DNA of 64,000 bases from Rhododendron vialii. Lineage: Eukaryota > Streptophyta > Magnoliopsida > Ericales > Ericaceae. This document shows positions 21,119-33,256 of the stretch, piece after piece. Numbering within the stretch: the first letter of the stretch is position 1; the number at the start of each line of letters is the position of its first letter. Location of the stretch: NCBI RefSeq assembly GCF_030253575.1, contig NC_080564.1, positions 25,010,001 through 25,074,000 of the forward strand. The letters are read 5' to 3'. A program made the translations under genes and the position numbers. The notes below the pieces were generated by a model that ran no database searches, was not told the origin of the DNA, and saw only the letters and a program-made list of their open reading frames with translations.

Positions 21119-22197
21119 TGTTGAAAAATGTATGCATTATAATTTGTGAAAATTTATATGCATCTCTATTAATTATTTTGATGATTAATTCAATGATATT
21201 TTTTCGGCAAATACAAAATTATCGAAAAGTCGATTCCCGAATTAAATATTTTCGTGACCTTGAAATATAGCATAAAGTCTCTTGGATTCATGATTTATAT
21301 TTACAAAGACTTTATTGAGCTCAATACATGCTTTAACGGTTTATTTAGATGAAATTGTGAGCCACAGGTTGACGAACCGGCTGACAAGCCGGCTGTCTGA
21401 ACAGAAAGCTGTGACAACCGGACGACCACCCGGATGACCACTCTATCAAACGGCTAGTTTCCAACGGCTAGTTTCAAACGGCTAGTTTCCAACGGCTAGT
21501 TTCCAACGGCTAGTTTCAAACGGCTAGTTTCCAACGGCTAGTTTCAAACGGCTAGTTTCCAACGGCTAGTTTCCAACGGCTAGGAAGCATATGGATGGCT
21601 ATATAAGGCATCAAGAACTCATTAATGAGAACATACACAAGCTACAACATTCCATATTATTGCAAGAGCAAATTCTCAAAAGATCAAAGCCAAAAATTCT
21701 CATTGTTCTTCCACTTTCATATTATTCTTGAGAGAAAATTTGTACAAGTCGTGAGCGATAATTTTCATACCTTCTTCACATACTTGTATTTCCTAAGTGA
21801 GTGTTTGAGTCAAACACTTGAAAGCTTAGAAGACCAAATTCGGGTTGGAATTTGGGTGTTATTGTTTTTGAGAAGTTTTCGGAGAAAATTCTTGCGGTTG
21901 TGCTAGCTCCTCGGGAAAGCTAGAGGCATTCGGTTCTTGTAAGCACCCGCAAGACTTACAAGTTGTAATCTTTTAAAGATTAGTCTAACCTTCAAGTAAT
22001 TGCTTGAGGAGAAGTGGAGTAGGGCCGGACCGTGGACAAATCCGGACCGAACCACTATAAACGGGTTCTATCTCTCTATCTCTCTATTTTGATTGCATAC
22101 TTATTGTTTGCATATATTGTTAGAGATAAATTTTTATTGGTAATTATTACTAGCAATCCTATTCACCCCCCCTCTAGGTTGCATAATTTGGGTAACA
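21119..22197 (+). repeat. 3' LTR of the Sirevirus-like element
   Basis: 1,079 bp. I found no difference from the 5' LTR in the stretches compared, including the 14-bp minisatellite and the 93-codon open frame. It ends GGGTAACA, then TSD GATTT. Confidence 0.95.
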
Positions 22198-23449
22198 GAT
22201 TTCAAGTTCAAATCTGTTTTTTTTTCTTTTCTTGAACACATGGTCGATTAGGGGTTTTTTTTTTTTTTTTTCTCCTGTTACTCGAATTCTTAGGGTTCGA
22301 ATCTGTTTTTTTTCATTGAACACATAGTCGATTAGGTTTTTTTTTTTTTTTCCTGTAACTCGAATCTCTGTCGAATCTATGACTTAGGCTAAGATCAATA
22401 ATTGGGCTGTAACTCGAATTTCTGTAACTCGATATTTGGGCTGAGATCGATAGTTTTTCTTTTCTCCTGGATCAAACCTGCAATCAGTAATTTAAATTCT
22501 AGCTCAATCATTTCAATTAATCCACTGCACACAAACGTAATGAATTCATTGCAATTCATAAATCATCAGGAGTATTCATTTCCATTTCTTTGTTGTCATA
22601 AACGTAATGCATCCAAAAAACTATAGAATGATTCATTGATTCTGTAGAAGATTGGTCATTGGTGCCTGCTGTTGTTGTTCTGTGGCCAGAAATGGAACAA
22701 CAAAATAACGTCAGCGTCAATCCAATCCCCTTCTTTCGACCACCACCCCCAAGGTATCCCTCTCTCTATTGTAGAAAAATAGTGTTTTTACCAAACTATG
22801 GTGTAGTTATTGTTTTGTCTTTTGGTGGTGCAAAACTATCAGTTGTAAAAAACCGTTTAGGTGAAGGTGAAGGCTTTGTTGTCCCCCAATTTGTAGAGGG
22901 TCATACCCACCCTCTTACGATGCCATGGAATGTGCATTTGTTGAAATCTCATCGTCGAGTGTCTGATGATGACGATGATGACAATGTCCAAAACCTCTTA
23001 ACATGTTTTGGTTGTGGGTTTGAAAAATATTTTCCAAACCAAATCCACTAATTACCTATATTTTCAATCATTACTTTTATTTCTCTTTTTACTCATTATC
23101 CCTATATCCAATCATTAATCTCATTTCTCTCTCTATCTCTCTCCACTCATTACCCCTATCCCCAATTATTATCCTATTTTCTCTCTTCACATTACCCAAA
23201 AATCAAATCCAAAATTTTTCCAAACCCACAACCGAACAAGGCAAAGCGTTTGTAATTCAAGTACTTTTGTGGTTTTGTCTATTTAGCTTCTTACAGCCAA
23301 ACATCCACAGTTCCCTCCAAGCAACAAAGTTAGACTCGAACCCAACATTGAAAAAAGTACGCACTCAATTCCATACATGTTTTCAAATTCCATCAAACTT
23401 TTTGGTGATAGAAATGAATACCCTTTTCCTGATTTTGCAGCTTAGGCAG
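22198..23449. other. 5' part of the broken host gene: T-rich intron-like sequence and one exon candidate
   Basis: Long T runs (22217-22350) fit plant intron sequence. A possible coding start is ATG at 22692 (MEQQNNVSVNPIPFFRPPP), ending before a GTATCC donor near 22755. It does not join in frame to the next recognised exon, so either an exon was missed or the gene has decayed. The rest of the stretch shows nothing clear. Confidence 0.35.
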
Positions 23450-25057
23450 TGCTCAAGCATTGGATTGAAAAAGGGCTGGCATCAGGTGAGTCAAATTTTT
23501 AATTTTCCTGGCAACCTAACAGAAAAGGAAGGTTCTGAATTTATTTTTTTAATAACAAAATACACTGATTTTAGCTCTTTACGTTCAATAATATATTGAA
23601 GGCGGCAAGAGTAGAAGAGGCACTTTGAGCAAAGTGAATGCTTTGCCAGATTGGCCACTAATGGCAGTTATGGTGGACCATATGGAAGGCCAGAGAGACA
23701 TCATATTACAAAAGTCTGTTTGGCACCTCAATAATGATGAAATAAAGAATGTTTGTGAGTATTTTCTCACTTAATTTTTTCCCTCTCTCTCTCCAGCTTT
23801 CATTTTGAATATTGGATATGCTTGAAATATGAATTTTAGTAGAAATTTGTGCGGGGTCCGGGTAAAACTTGCATTTACTTGGACCTCTAAACTCGACCCT
23901 TTGCTCTTCTCCTGAACCCGACTTCCCTGCGAGCAGCATCGTTAGAATTGCCCGACTGAAGTTTTTTTTTTAACTTATTTTATATCCTGTCTCGTCTGTC
24001 AAAGATTCTCCATTGGGTATGCTTCAAAAAAAATTGTTTTCTTAGTTCTCTGTTTTTTGGTTGAAGAAAATGTAAGTACTTCTTGCTTGTTTTTGAATTA
24101 TAGATACATTATACATAATGTTCACAGTTTGGGGATGCTGCTTCTTTGGTGCCACAAAAGTAAGCATTTCTCAGTCAGACCAATTTTGAATAATTGACAT
24201 TGTTGAAATCTGGTAACATATCCAAAATCATGAATTCCTAATACATGATTATTAACACATGGTTTAGGATCCATACTGGATTCAGAGCAGTACAGGAAAG
24301 ATGGAGGAGATCGTACTGGGCATTGGGTTTATGAGAAGGTAAAATTTTATTTTTCACTTCATGCTTCGACTAGTTTTTTACACAAACAAGGATACGACAT
24401 GTCCTAACAACCTGAAATTATAATGGGAACAGAGGTTGGACTCGCGTAACTCGATAAGAATTTGGATAACCATTTTGTTCTTCATGTTGACCCGTTAGCA
24501 CAAAGTGACATGCTCAAACACGTCACAATACCGCACGATGCATGTTGCAGAATACCAACTATATGCCATGGTTTGGCTTCGTCTTTTTGTTGGTTTTAAT
24601 TTTTATGTGATTATGATGATACAATAAAATGTGTTGATTTTTGTTATAAATTAAACAGGCTCTATGTATAATATTGCTACGTGTGTAAATTTTATCTACA
24701 CCCTGGAATGATTTTCAATTGAAGGGGCCGTTAGCATTGTCCACCTGAGCACGATATGGTTCTAAGTAGTTTGGGTTTGTTGGTAAGTGTTTTGACCCCA
24801 AACCCTAAATGACACAACTCAAACACAACACGAAGAGACATATACAAGATGCCCATCCGGCCATACCTAATTAATGTTTCACGGTGAAGTTATGATATTA
24901 GTGAAACTGTACGACAATTATACTGTAGCAAGAAGATACGGAAGAATCTGCCAGAGCAGAGTTGTGGCACGAGGAGCTGATTGAAGAGATAGAACAGAAG
25001 GTTGGAGGGCTGAGAGAATTGGAAGAGGCTGGAAAGAAGGAAAAACTTGTTAAATGA
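23450..25057 (+). pseudogene. conserved plant gene of unknown name, exons 2-6, one frameshift
   Basis: Five exon-like blocks with good GT/AG borders join in one frame: 23450-23485, 23602-23754, 24104-24159, 24268-24338 and 24929-25057 (stop TGA 25055-25057). Readable motifs are HWIEKGLASGGKSRRG, ALPDWPLMAVMVDHMEGQR, a hydrophobic YTLYIMFTVWGCCFFG segment that may cross a membrane, KDGGDRTGHWVYEK, and the acidic ELIEEIEQKVGGLRELEEA. In the fourth block the frame slips by one base near 24278-24282 (in TACTGGATTC) relative to the downstream motifs, so the product would be cut. The 5' end is disturbed by the Sirevirus-like insertion upstream. The function is not known to me. The clean splice signals suggest the gene died recently, or that one sequencing error is present. 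Confidence 0.6.
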
Positions 25058-25890
25058 TTCTTTTACATCCATCTCTGCATTTGTTTCCATTGTACTCAAT
25101 TGATAAAGATGTATATACCTTGTACACCATGAAGTTTCACTTGATTTTATAGGTGGAAATGGTTTGAGACAAATATGGTTCTCTTAATCCGGCCTCTTGC
25201 TGATTGAATGCGTGGTTTAATCCTACCAATTGACATCAGAGTTGCGGTTGCAGAGAGGGTGTTCGAGCGATCTAGGGCTTTAACGAGAAGACCACTTGGT
25301 CATAAAGATTCTTAATTAAGGTTGATTTTGCCTCAGAGTTACAATGCCATATCATTGTCTTGATATCATCTAATACGTGCATATAAACTCATCATAGGCA
25401 ATACGGTCGTAGAGAAACAAACCCAAAACAACTTAGGATAAAACATTGCATTCCATCCGCTGAAAGTAGGGAAAATTACACCAGTTTCAATTGTTCCTAT
25501 CTTTTGGTTAGTTGTTTTGTGTCCATTCCCTCCTAGTTTAGCTTTGATTTTGGTCTGCTGGTTTTTTGTTGTGATTCAGTTTTTCCAGGTACACCCCTAA
25601 GCACTGTAGTTCGGTTTTGATTTCAATCAAAAATTTACCATGAAAAAAAAGAGAAAACAATAACCCATTGTAGATATCCCAATTTGGACCTCCGAATAAT
25701 CTTTAAGTTTCCCGATGATGGAATAAGGAAAAATATACCTTCAAGGCTTGGATTGTTGCTCCTTTCCTACTCCTTCTCTAAACCTCAAGAAAACCCCTTT
25801 TCTAAACATGAAGGGTGGCCCCAGTTCAATTGCAAAGTGAAAAACGCGTTTGCGTGGTCAAAAATAATTTTTTTCATGACACACTGATGA
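25058..25890. other. no gene recognised
   Basis: 3' flank of the broken gene with polyA-like AATAAA-poor, AT-rich sequence. No repeat or coding signal was seen. Confidence 0.4.
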
Positions 25891-27560
25891 TAAAATGGAC
25901 ACATATTTCAATGTAAAAAACGTCTTTGAGTGAAACTAATTGGTTTAGAAAGAGGACTCGACAAGCTTTCCAACGCTTCAAACCACGCCCAAATCCGAGT
26001 TCGGAAGTGTCCGGGGCGCCCCTGCGAAGTTCAGTGTGCTGAGCTATCTCGAAATACCGCGCAGCGTTTCAAAGTGTCATGCAGCATTTCAAAAACGCCA
26101 CGCAGCATTTCAAAAAATTCCAAAAAAATCACTCCACCGCACGAGATTTCAATATACAGCATGGCATTTCTCTTTATGTCGTGCGGCGTTTCGAGGAAAA
26201 GTTCTGACAGTTGCAAAAAGTTGTTGGGCACGCCTGCAAATGCAACAATTGAAAAATAGCTTGGCCAGAGCATGTTTTTCACATTTTTTTTTTGCCTTTG
26301 GGTGCTCTCCAAGCATATTTTTGCCTATAAATAGACCTCTCCTCTAATTGAAAAGTACTCCTTCAACTCCAAATAAAGTTACTCTGTCATTTTCTACACT
26401 CTCACTCTCTCTCTCTCTAAAAATACTCACATTCTTCTTCTCCTTTTAAGTTCAGTAAACTACTAACTTAGGAGGACCTCCACCTCAAAGCATTCAAACA
26501 GCCTCACATCCTTCAATCCTCATTCAAGCATTTCAAGTCCAAATCAACTTCCATTCCTCCATCTTCAAGCACATCCAAGCTTCGATCAAAAGGTATAAAC
26601 AAATTCCTTGGGCTAAACCACGTTTAGCTTAAGGGGAGCCGATCGAGGCCCTTCTCAGTCTTTCTATACTGAGTTTGGGTCTCAAACGAGCTTTATATTC
26701 AAAAAGCACAAAAAAATAGTTTCTGCATTGTAATACGCTACATCGTGCGGCGTTTTATAACACTGCACGACGTAGTGTATTACACTGTGTATTATCTTAC
26801 TTCTTGTACATATTCCTTCTTATTAGTCTGTTTATTACTTTTCTGTGCGGGTACATTCCAGAATCAAGTTTCATGTTAAAAGTCTTTTTGTTTTTACTTT
26901 ATTAAATCTTTTAACATTTGTTTTACATGATAAGATGAACAAAAGGGTTTCGTAAGTCATTTTTCAGAGATTCGAAAAATATAAAAATAGTTTTGCGGAC
27001 CTATGTTTGTTTTATCATGTAAAAGCAAACTGATTCTGGAATGCGTAGACATTTACACCACACGGTGTTTTAGTCACACCGTGCGACGTATCCGAGTCGC
27101 CGTGCGGCGTTTCACATGATATTGGTAGACTGTTGTAACGTTGTTATTTCACTTTCTGTATATTGTTCATCCATTTCATACTGCACAGCTCGCACCACAA
27201 ACACGTTAATGTGATATATTAAACCCCATGTCCCTTTTCCGTACATGTTTTAATCAAAGTTAAGTTTTTTAAATGATATTAAATCCCCCATTTAAAATGC
27301 TAAGTAGAGGTCGGTTTTATCGGGCGAGCGGGATGCTTTTTTAACAAAACCTTTCCCGTTCATAACGTGGCTTCCGAACCCAAAATCTCAATGTTTTCGC
27401 TAGATCAAAAGCCTTTCTTTTCAAATCAAACTATCGGTTTCTCGGATCATCCATCTCAAAAATCTGGATGGCAACTCTCGAGCGCGCGCCGATCGGGGAG
27501 CCCACACCCATATTCTGATATTCGTTCAAAGACACATAACAAATTTGTCACGTCGACAAA
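25890..27560 (+). repeat. probable LTR-retroelement-derived region with TATA box
   Basis: Contains CTATAAATAGACCTCTCC (about 26324), a leader-like CT-rich stretch, and near 27465-27510 the text GGATGGCAACTCTCGAGC followed by GCGCGCCGATCGGGG, which resembles the LTR/PBS junction of some plant gypsy elements. Many copies of a GTGCGGCGTTTC / GCAGCATTTCAAA-like motif occur in both orientations (26040-27120). The borders and a target duplication were not found. Confidence 0.45.
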
Positions 27561-27902
27561 ATTTTAACTGACCCAATTGTGATCTTATTCTACATAAAAC
27601 GACTTTGGAATTTATCATTAAAAGGGATTGACACAAATATTGAGAACAAGTATGTTGTTTAATGGAGTACATGCAAACTTTGAAGAAGACATGCGACAAA
27701 GTTGTAAAGAGAATATGCAAGAATATATACTGGGAAAAAATAAAGTCTAATAGGAGCAAGTGCATCAGCGAGATTCCCGAAGACAAATCATCATTCTCCA
27801 ATATGGAGGTGCTGATGTCCCTGTCTGTTTCATCGTCACTTGCACAAACACATCACATGCTAAAAACAAATTTCTTTCAAACTGTCATAACATTGTTAAA
27901 TA

Positions 27903-28117
27903 CTCCCTCTGTCCCAAATTTTTTGTCCAACCCGCAAAACGGAGTGTTAAAAATAATACAATTTTTGCAAGAAAAAATCAAAAGTTTTTCAACAACTTAC
28001 TAGATATCAATGAGTATTTTTAATTTGTGAAAAAAGTTTGAATTTTTTCTTGAAAAAATTGCATTATTTTTAACACTCCGTTTTGCGGACCAGACAAAGA
28101 ATTTGAGACGGAGGGAG
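27903..28117. mobile_element. Stowaway-like MITE, 215 bp, copy A
   Basis: Starts CTCCCTCTGTCCC and ends GAGACGGAGGGAG, flanked by TA (27901-27902 and 28118-28119). Same length and family as the copy at 45479-45693; both contain TTTTGCGGACCAGACAAA. Confidence 0.93.
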
Positions 28118-28454
28118 TACTTTGCTACGAACTTCGACAAAGTAATTTGATTGTGTGAGAAATCCAGCATTGAGAAAAAGGGACCATGATTCATCTCCTA
28201 CGTCGGAACGAGGTGCCTCAGTTTAAGTTGGCTCTTGACAAGTACAAGCAGATACCAGCGCAACAAAGTACCAGTTTGCATTGTTGCTCAAGGCAAACTG
28301 TCACATTGGTTGCCCTCTAGTGTATTATATTACCTTTTAGGCCCATGATGTGGCTCGTTCTCACAACAAAAATTTCCAAGCTTGCTTGACTATTACTCTG
28401 AATGAGACAGTGGTCACTTTTTGCAGGCCTGAACCGTAGTTCTAACTACTTAAA

Positions 28455-28562
28455 GGATCGGCCCTCGACTAAGGTCCATGCTGCCCTGGAGGTGGTCTTC
28501 TCTAGGTTTATCGGCTCTCGACTAAGGTCCATGCTGCCCTGGAGGTGGTCTTCTCTAGGTTT
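28455..28562. repeat. 53-bp tandem duplication
   Basis: Two copies of a unit beginning CTCGACTAAGGTCCATGCTG (28464 and 28517) with almost no change. No gene is recognised around it (28120-29237). Confidence 0.9.
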
Positions 28563-29451
28563 ACCTATTCGGTGTTGTTCTTCCACAATGAAAGTATTGC
28601 CAATCGATTTTGTGTGGAACTTGCATTTTGGAAGATTTATTTATTCGGCTTTCATGAATTAAGAACTTGCTTTAATCATGTATTGTAATATTGATTTTAG
28701 ATTCAATAACATGTGTGGTTGAGAATACTCAATTGTATCGATTGACTTGGGGGTTGTTGACTATAATCATCTCAAAATATTAGGCCAAAAAAAATTCCCA
28801 CTCAACAAATTAATCTGATACGGTAGATTTAACCCGCCCACATTGTTCGATCTTTAATGTTCTTTCCATACATTTAGCCAATTAAAACAATATAAAAATT
28901 CCAAAATGTCAATAACAAATTTCTCAGATGCGTTGATATGATGAAACGTAATCCCTTTCTCCACGTACCTCTTCTTTTCTGAATCACTGATCATATTTCG
29001 GCAAACAATGACCCCTGCTTATTCAGACTTGAAGCATTCTAAACACCAAATGTTGAACAAATTCATGATGTGGCCCAAAATTCAAGTCATACATAATTCG
29101 GCTTCAGTTTTTTTATTTTCTTTTTTTAATCCAATTGGCGTCAGTTTGATATGGTAAAGTCAGAGAACTATGGAGATTGCCCTAATAGGCACAATCATAA
29201 GCGGAACTCTGTGTATGTTTTCTTACGGCAGTAATACCTAGGTGACACGACTAAGAAGTACAACCATGATGAAGATACATGTCATTACAACATCACAAGC
29301 CATGTAAAGCACGTAGTCTTAAAAGTCTTCGAGTATATATCCATTTCTCGTGTATTGACACAACCAGTGCTTGCTAAGCTATGTTCAATGGCCTTCTTTG
29401 TCGAATCAAGAACATGCACTCATATTACAGCCAAACTATGAGAATGGTTGT

Positions 29452-29832
29452 TTGGCGGAACCAGGATTTTAATTCCGGGGGGCTAGTTTAGGAGACATAT
29501 ATTTTTTATCGGAACGTATATGTAAGTATATCATAAGGTTTTTGCTTTCCAATTCATTACATTTGTATATTATAATAATTCTTTAGGCTACATCAAGTAT
29601 CACGTGGTTATTTTTTATTTATTAAAGAAAATGAGAAATGAGAATGTAAAATAATCAGTTTTTTATCAACTCGAACCAAAATTATTAAGATTATAAGTAG
29701 CTATACACGAATAATTATCAATAATATTCAAAATCAAGTATATACAAAATAAAAATTTTAAAACTCAAACGCTCGAAGAGCCGGGGCCGAGGGGCCCCGG
29801 CCCCCCGGGCCCCAACATGGCTCCGCCCCTAC
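29452..29832. mobile_element. MITE-like element with GGCGGARCCA ends, in a USE1 intron
   Basis: Left end TTTGGCGGAACCAGG and right end TGGCTCCGCCCCTAC are imperfect inverted repeats. The right subterminal part is very GC-rich (GGGGCCCCGGCCCCCCGGGC). The interior is AT-rich and non-coding. No clear target duplication was found. Confidence 0.6.
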
Positions 29833-31611
29833 TCACATGTCAAAATACAGTCCAATTAACCAAATGGTCTTGAAACAAAACCTGTAGGAATGTAATATTA
29901 GATGCACAGTTTGACCCATCACAAACCCATGGTTTAAGAATGCAATAATGCACACTTGAGCACTTTACAACATGAAATGCACAGTTATTGACATCTCTAT
30001 AATGCAATGATACCCGCAGAAGATACAACCCATAGCATCTGCCTCATAGACAACTAACAAAGCAAAACAAAAGGATGAATTCTAGGTAACTTACTTTCTC
30101 CGTGTTTTTGATGGATTGACTCATGACGAGACTACTCTCTTTAAGCTGTTGTGCCAACCTAACCATTTCATCTGCCAAGTCTTCTTGAAGCTTTCTATTG
30201 AAGGCAGCAAGGGCAATGAGAAGCAGTAACAAGAAATAATATGTGCAGTAATAGCTATCATGACATTCAATTGGGTGGATGGTGTAACGCTCGGTAGCTC
30301 CTCCAAAACCTCTAATCAAACATTTGTAGTAAAAAGTTGTAACCTAAGACAGACATGCTAACTAGTTGGTTGAACTAGTGATCTACTGATGCATTCATAT
30401 TCTGAAGCTGAAAACCAAACCATTAGCAATGCTTGTGAGCCAATTGAGCGCAATTTCTTTTGTAAATCTTATAAAGAAAATGAACGAAAAAGAAGAGGTC
30501 CAACCTCCAATTTCTCTTTCTGATAAGAGATCACACATTAGTATTTACATCTCTAAAACTCGAAATGAAACTGTTGTGGTGTCTTGCTCACACCTTGATG
30601 CATTTCTGTTTGAAACTAGAGGCTTCTTAATTAACAATGAGTTAGTTCTTGCTACGCATTGTACATTTACTTTATAATGCACATTAATTGTGAGCTCAAA
30701 CTCAACTAGAATGCAAGGGTTTTCCTTCAAAGCAGGTTTCAGTTTTTCCCTACTAGAAGGCATTATATTGTAGACAACCAGTCCTTTCATAGTTCAGTCC
30801 CTTGGTATGCACTGTACCAAATAATAAGTGGACACATAAATAATACATGGTATGCCATGAATCTAACTCAATCTGGATTTTTTGGGGAAAAAAAATTATT
30901 CACATGTTTCATCAAGATGACAAAAACAATTCAACTGCACATAACTACTACATTTTGAATACACATCAAAAAACATAAGCAAATAACTACAAGTAAACAT
31001 GTAGACATGCATTAAGAACCTCAAAATGGTTTTAAAATTTATGACAGAGAACTCTTGCCTCAACTCTTGTTGTGCTCTAGTTACTTCTACAATATGCTAA
31101 GACTCTGGCAAGTACCTGTGCTTTTGAATATGAATCTGTGCAGCTGCATCCAATTTGACAGGAGCCGAGTGATCAGTGTTAGCATAATTATGAGGTCTAT
31201 CTTCAACGCTTGATTGGGGTCTATTTAATAAATTAATGAAACCACCACACAAAAAATGAACAAATAGATGTATCACCTAATCACAAGTAATATAGAAACT
31301 GTAGTTTCTTACACAAATCTTCTCCTCAACTTCGGGGAAGTAAGAATTTATCCTTCGGTCTTAGAAGGGCTTTCATTTATAGAAGTTACATCATAAGGTT
31401 TCTCAGATTCTTGCATGGTTGACTGGAAGTGTCCAAGTGAAAAGCTGGGTTAGAAATGAGACACCATATGAGACGAATGTATTTCTAATACACAGGAAGA
31501 AGAATGAAGCAGCTAGATCTTAAGCTAAATGTTACGATGGAGACAAAAAAAAAAAACTTCGTAAAACCTTTTGAAATGGCTTTAGAAATAACCAAAAAAA
31601 AGGGTCCAAAG

Positions 31612-32541
31612 TGTTGGTCCAAATAGCAACCCAAGAGGGCGGGTGAATTGGGTATCTCAAATATAACGCGGAATTTTTAAAAACTAATTGCAATCTATTC
31701 AACTACAATTCCAATTTCAATGATATACTATTCTACTCATGCAATATTGATACGCAAGATGGAAAGTAAATAGAGTAGGGAAGAGAGAATCGAATGCAAT
31801 GATTTATAGTGGTTCGGTCCGCAACTTCACGGCCTAGTCCACTCCCCAAGTGTCCAACTAGGGATTTGCTGCACTATTTCCAATAGTTACAATCCTTCTA
31901 GCTTCGCGGGTGCTAGACAACCTTTACAACGAGCAATCTATCCCCAATCGCTCCAACTATTTTTGACTCCGGTGTTAGTCACACCTAACCCAACTAGTTT
32001 TGACTCCGGTGCTAGTAACACCTAACTCCAAGTGATTTTCTCTCCAAAACCACTCACAAAAAGATAATCTCTCTCAAGAGTATGAATAAGGGTGTACAAT
32101 CCCTTTTACAATAAAGATTAAAATAAGAACTCTCTCACATACAAGTGTATAGATATCAAGATAAAGAGTTGAGTTGATTGACTGATTTGCAAGTGATAGC
32201 TCACAAGTATTTTCTTCAAGACTTCTGTCAATTACTTCCTCTGTCAGACTTCTCTTTTAGGTACCAATCAAGTGTAGTTTCCTTTTCTTTTGCACTAGCC
32301 GTTAGAACCAAAATCAAGTCAACACAAATTCATCCCTTGCACTAGCCGTTAGAATCAATTTAGGTACCAATCAACCATTGTAGTTTCCATTTCTTTGCCA
32401 CTGAGACATTTGTAACTTGGGAACTTCCATGAACCGTTGAAATTGAATCTCACAAAATAATCCAGCTAATAATTGCTCCCATTTGAATAATTCTCTAGCC
32501 AATTAAGTTAGAAGAAGATTTGTCTTTAATCTTCCTCCTTT

Positions 32542-32616
<75 letters not shown>

Positions 32617-32797
32617 CTATTGAAGATAGTGATTTGGTGTTGCAATCTTTCTGTGTCTTTTAACCAAATCCTACAAAATAAACATTAATTTAAATGAGTA
32701 CCAAATATCACAATATTAATTATATTTCTCCATCCATAAAATATATTTTGTTATCATCAAAATCAATAGGGTATTCATAGAAACCTTTGGGCTAACA
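31612..32797 (-). mobile_element. copia-type solo LTR in a USE1 intron
   Basis: 1,186 bp from TGTTGGTCC to GGGCTAACA, flanked by the perfect 5-bp duplication CAAAG (31607-31611 and 32798-32802). The left end (CAACCCAAGAGGGCGGGTGAATTGG) is the reverse complement of the conserved end of Sirevirus-like LTRs, so the LTR lies on the minus strand. It contains a long AT microsatellite. Confidence 0.9.
32544..32613. repeat. (AT)35 microsatellite
   Basis: 70 bases of uninterrupted AT repeat inside the solo LTR. Confidence 0.97.
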
Positions 32798-33256
32798 CAA
32801 AGAATCACTGAAATCAAGTTGCCCCAGAAAAAGCAAGTCATTCAAAAGCAGTAGTAATAAGGGAAAATCACCAAAAGCAAATCAGATTTCCGTTCCCCAA
32901 CAAAAGGATGGTGGGAAAAAAAAAACCCAATGCAAATGATGTTATGTGAAAATGGCGACTCCAATGTTTATTCTGAAATACTTTTATCGAAGTTAGAAGA
33001 AGATAAATGCCATTGTTTAAATGTAAAACTGTTGATGTAGAAGAAACTGAAGGAAACACGCACCACGGGGACAACCAATTTGGAAGCAATGGCTTCTATC
33101 TTCTCTGAACAATCATTCACCAGTGCTTTTGGTATTCTATAGAAACATGTTCACAATAAGACTCACAAAATATTAATCACCAAAGTCTCAAGTCCTAATA
33201 CAAGAACAACACGACTAGAATATTGAGAAGGCCAAAAGATAATTAAGTTTCATCAT

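Larger units (their letters stand above)
13228..22197 (+). mobile_element. complete Sirevirus-like Ty1/copia retrotransposon
   Basis: 8,970 bp, flanked by the perfect 5-bp target duplication GATTT (13223-13227 and 22198-22202). Order: 5' LTR, PBS, gag, pol (protease, integrase, RT, RNase H), a long 3' region of about 2 kb, polypurine tract, 3' LTR. Both LTRs are 1,079 bp and look identical, so the insertion is recent. The large gag with coiled coil, the iMet PBS, the long region after pol and several copies of the polypurine motif are features of the Sirevirus (SIRE/Maximus) lineage. A gypsy solo LTR is nested at 19370-20006. Confidence 0.93.
29238..33136 (-). pseudogene. USE1-type SNARE gene (ER-Golgi vesicle transport), decayed
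   Basis: Minus-strand exons match the plant USE1/Use1-like SNARE: 33064-33136 (ALVNDCSEKIEAIASKLV), about 31430-31313 (ending KLRRRF), 31220-31116 ([18 protein letters not shown]), 30194-30095 ([20 protein letters not shown]) and about 29412-29238 ([14 protein letters not shown], then [11 protein letters not shown]). Most introns have clean GT/AG ends and the exons join in frame. USE1 is a tail-anchored SNARE for Golgi-to-ER transport. Lesions: an in-frame TAA at 31348-31350; loss of the acceptor AG before the last exon; a one-base deletion in the last exon that gives a stop before the membrane anchor. The first exon is missing. A solo LTR (31612-32797) and a MITE (29452-29832) sit in introns. 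The gene is most likely dead, and the family call rests on recalled motifs. Confidence 0.7.
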
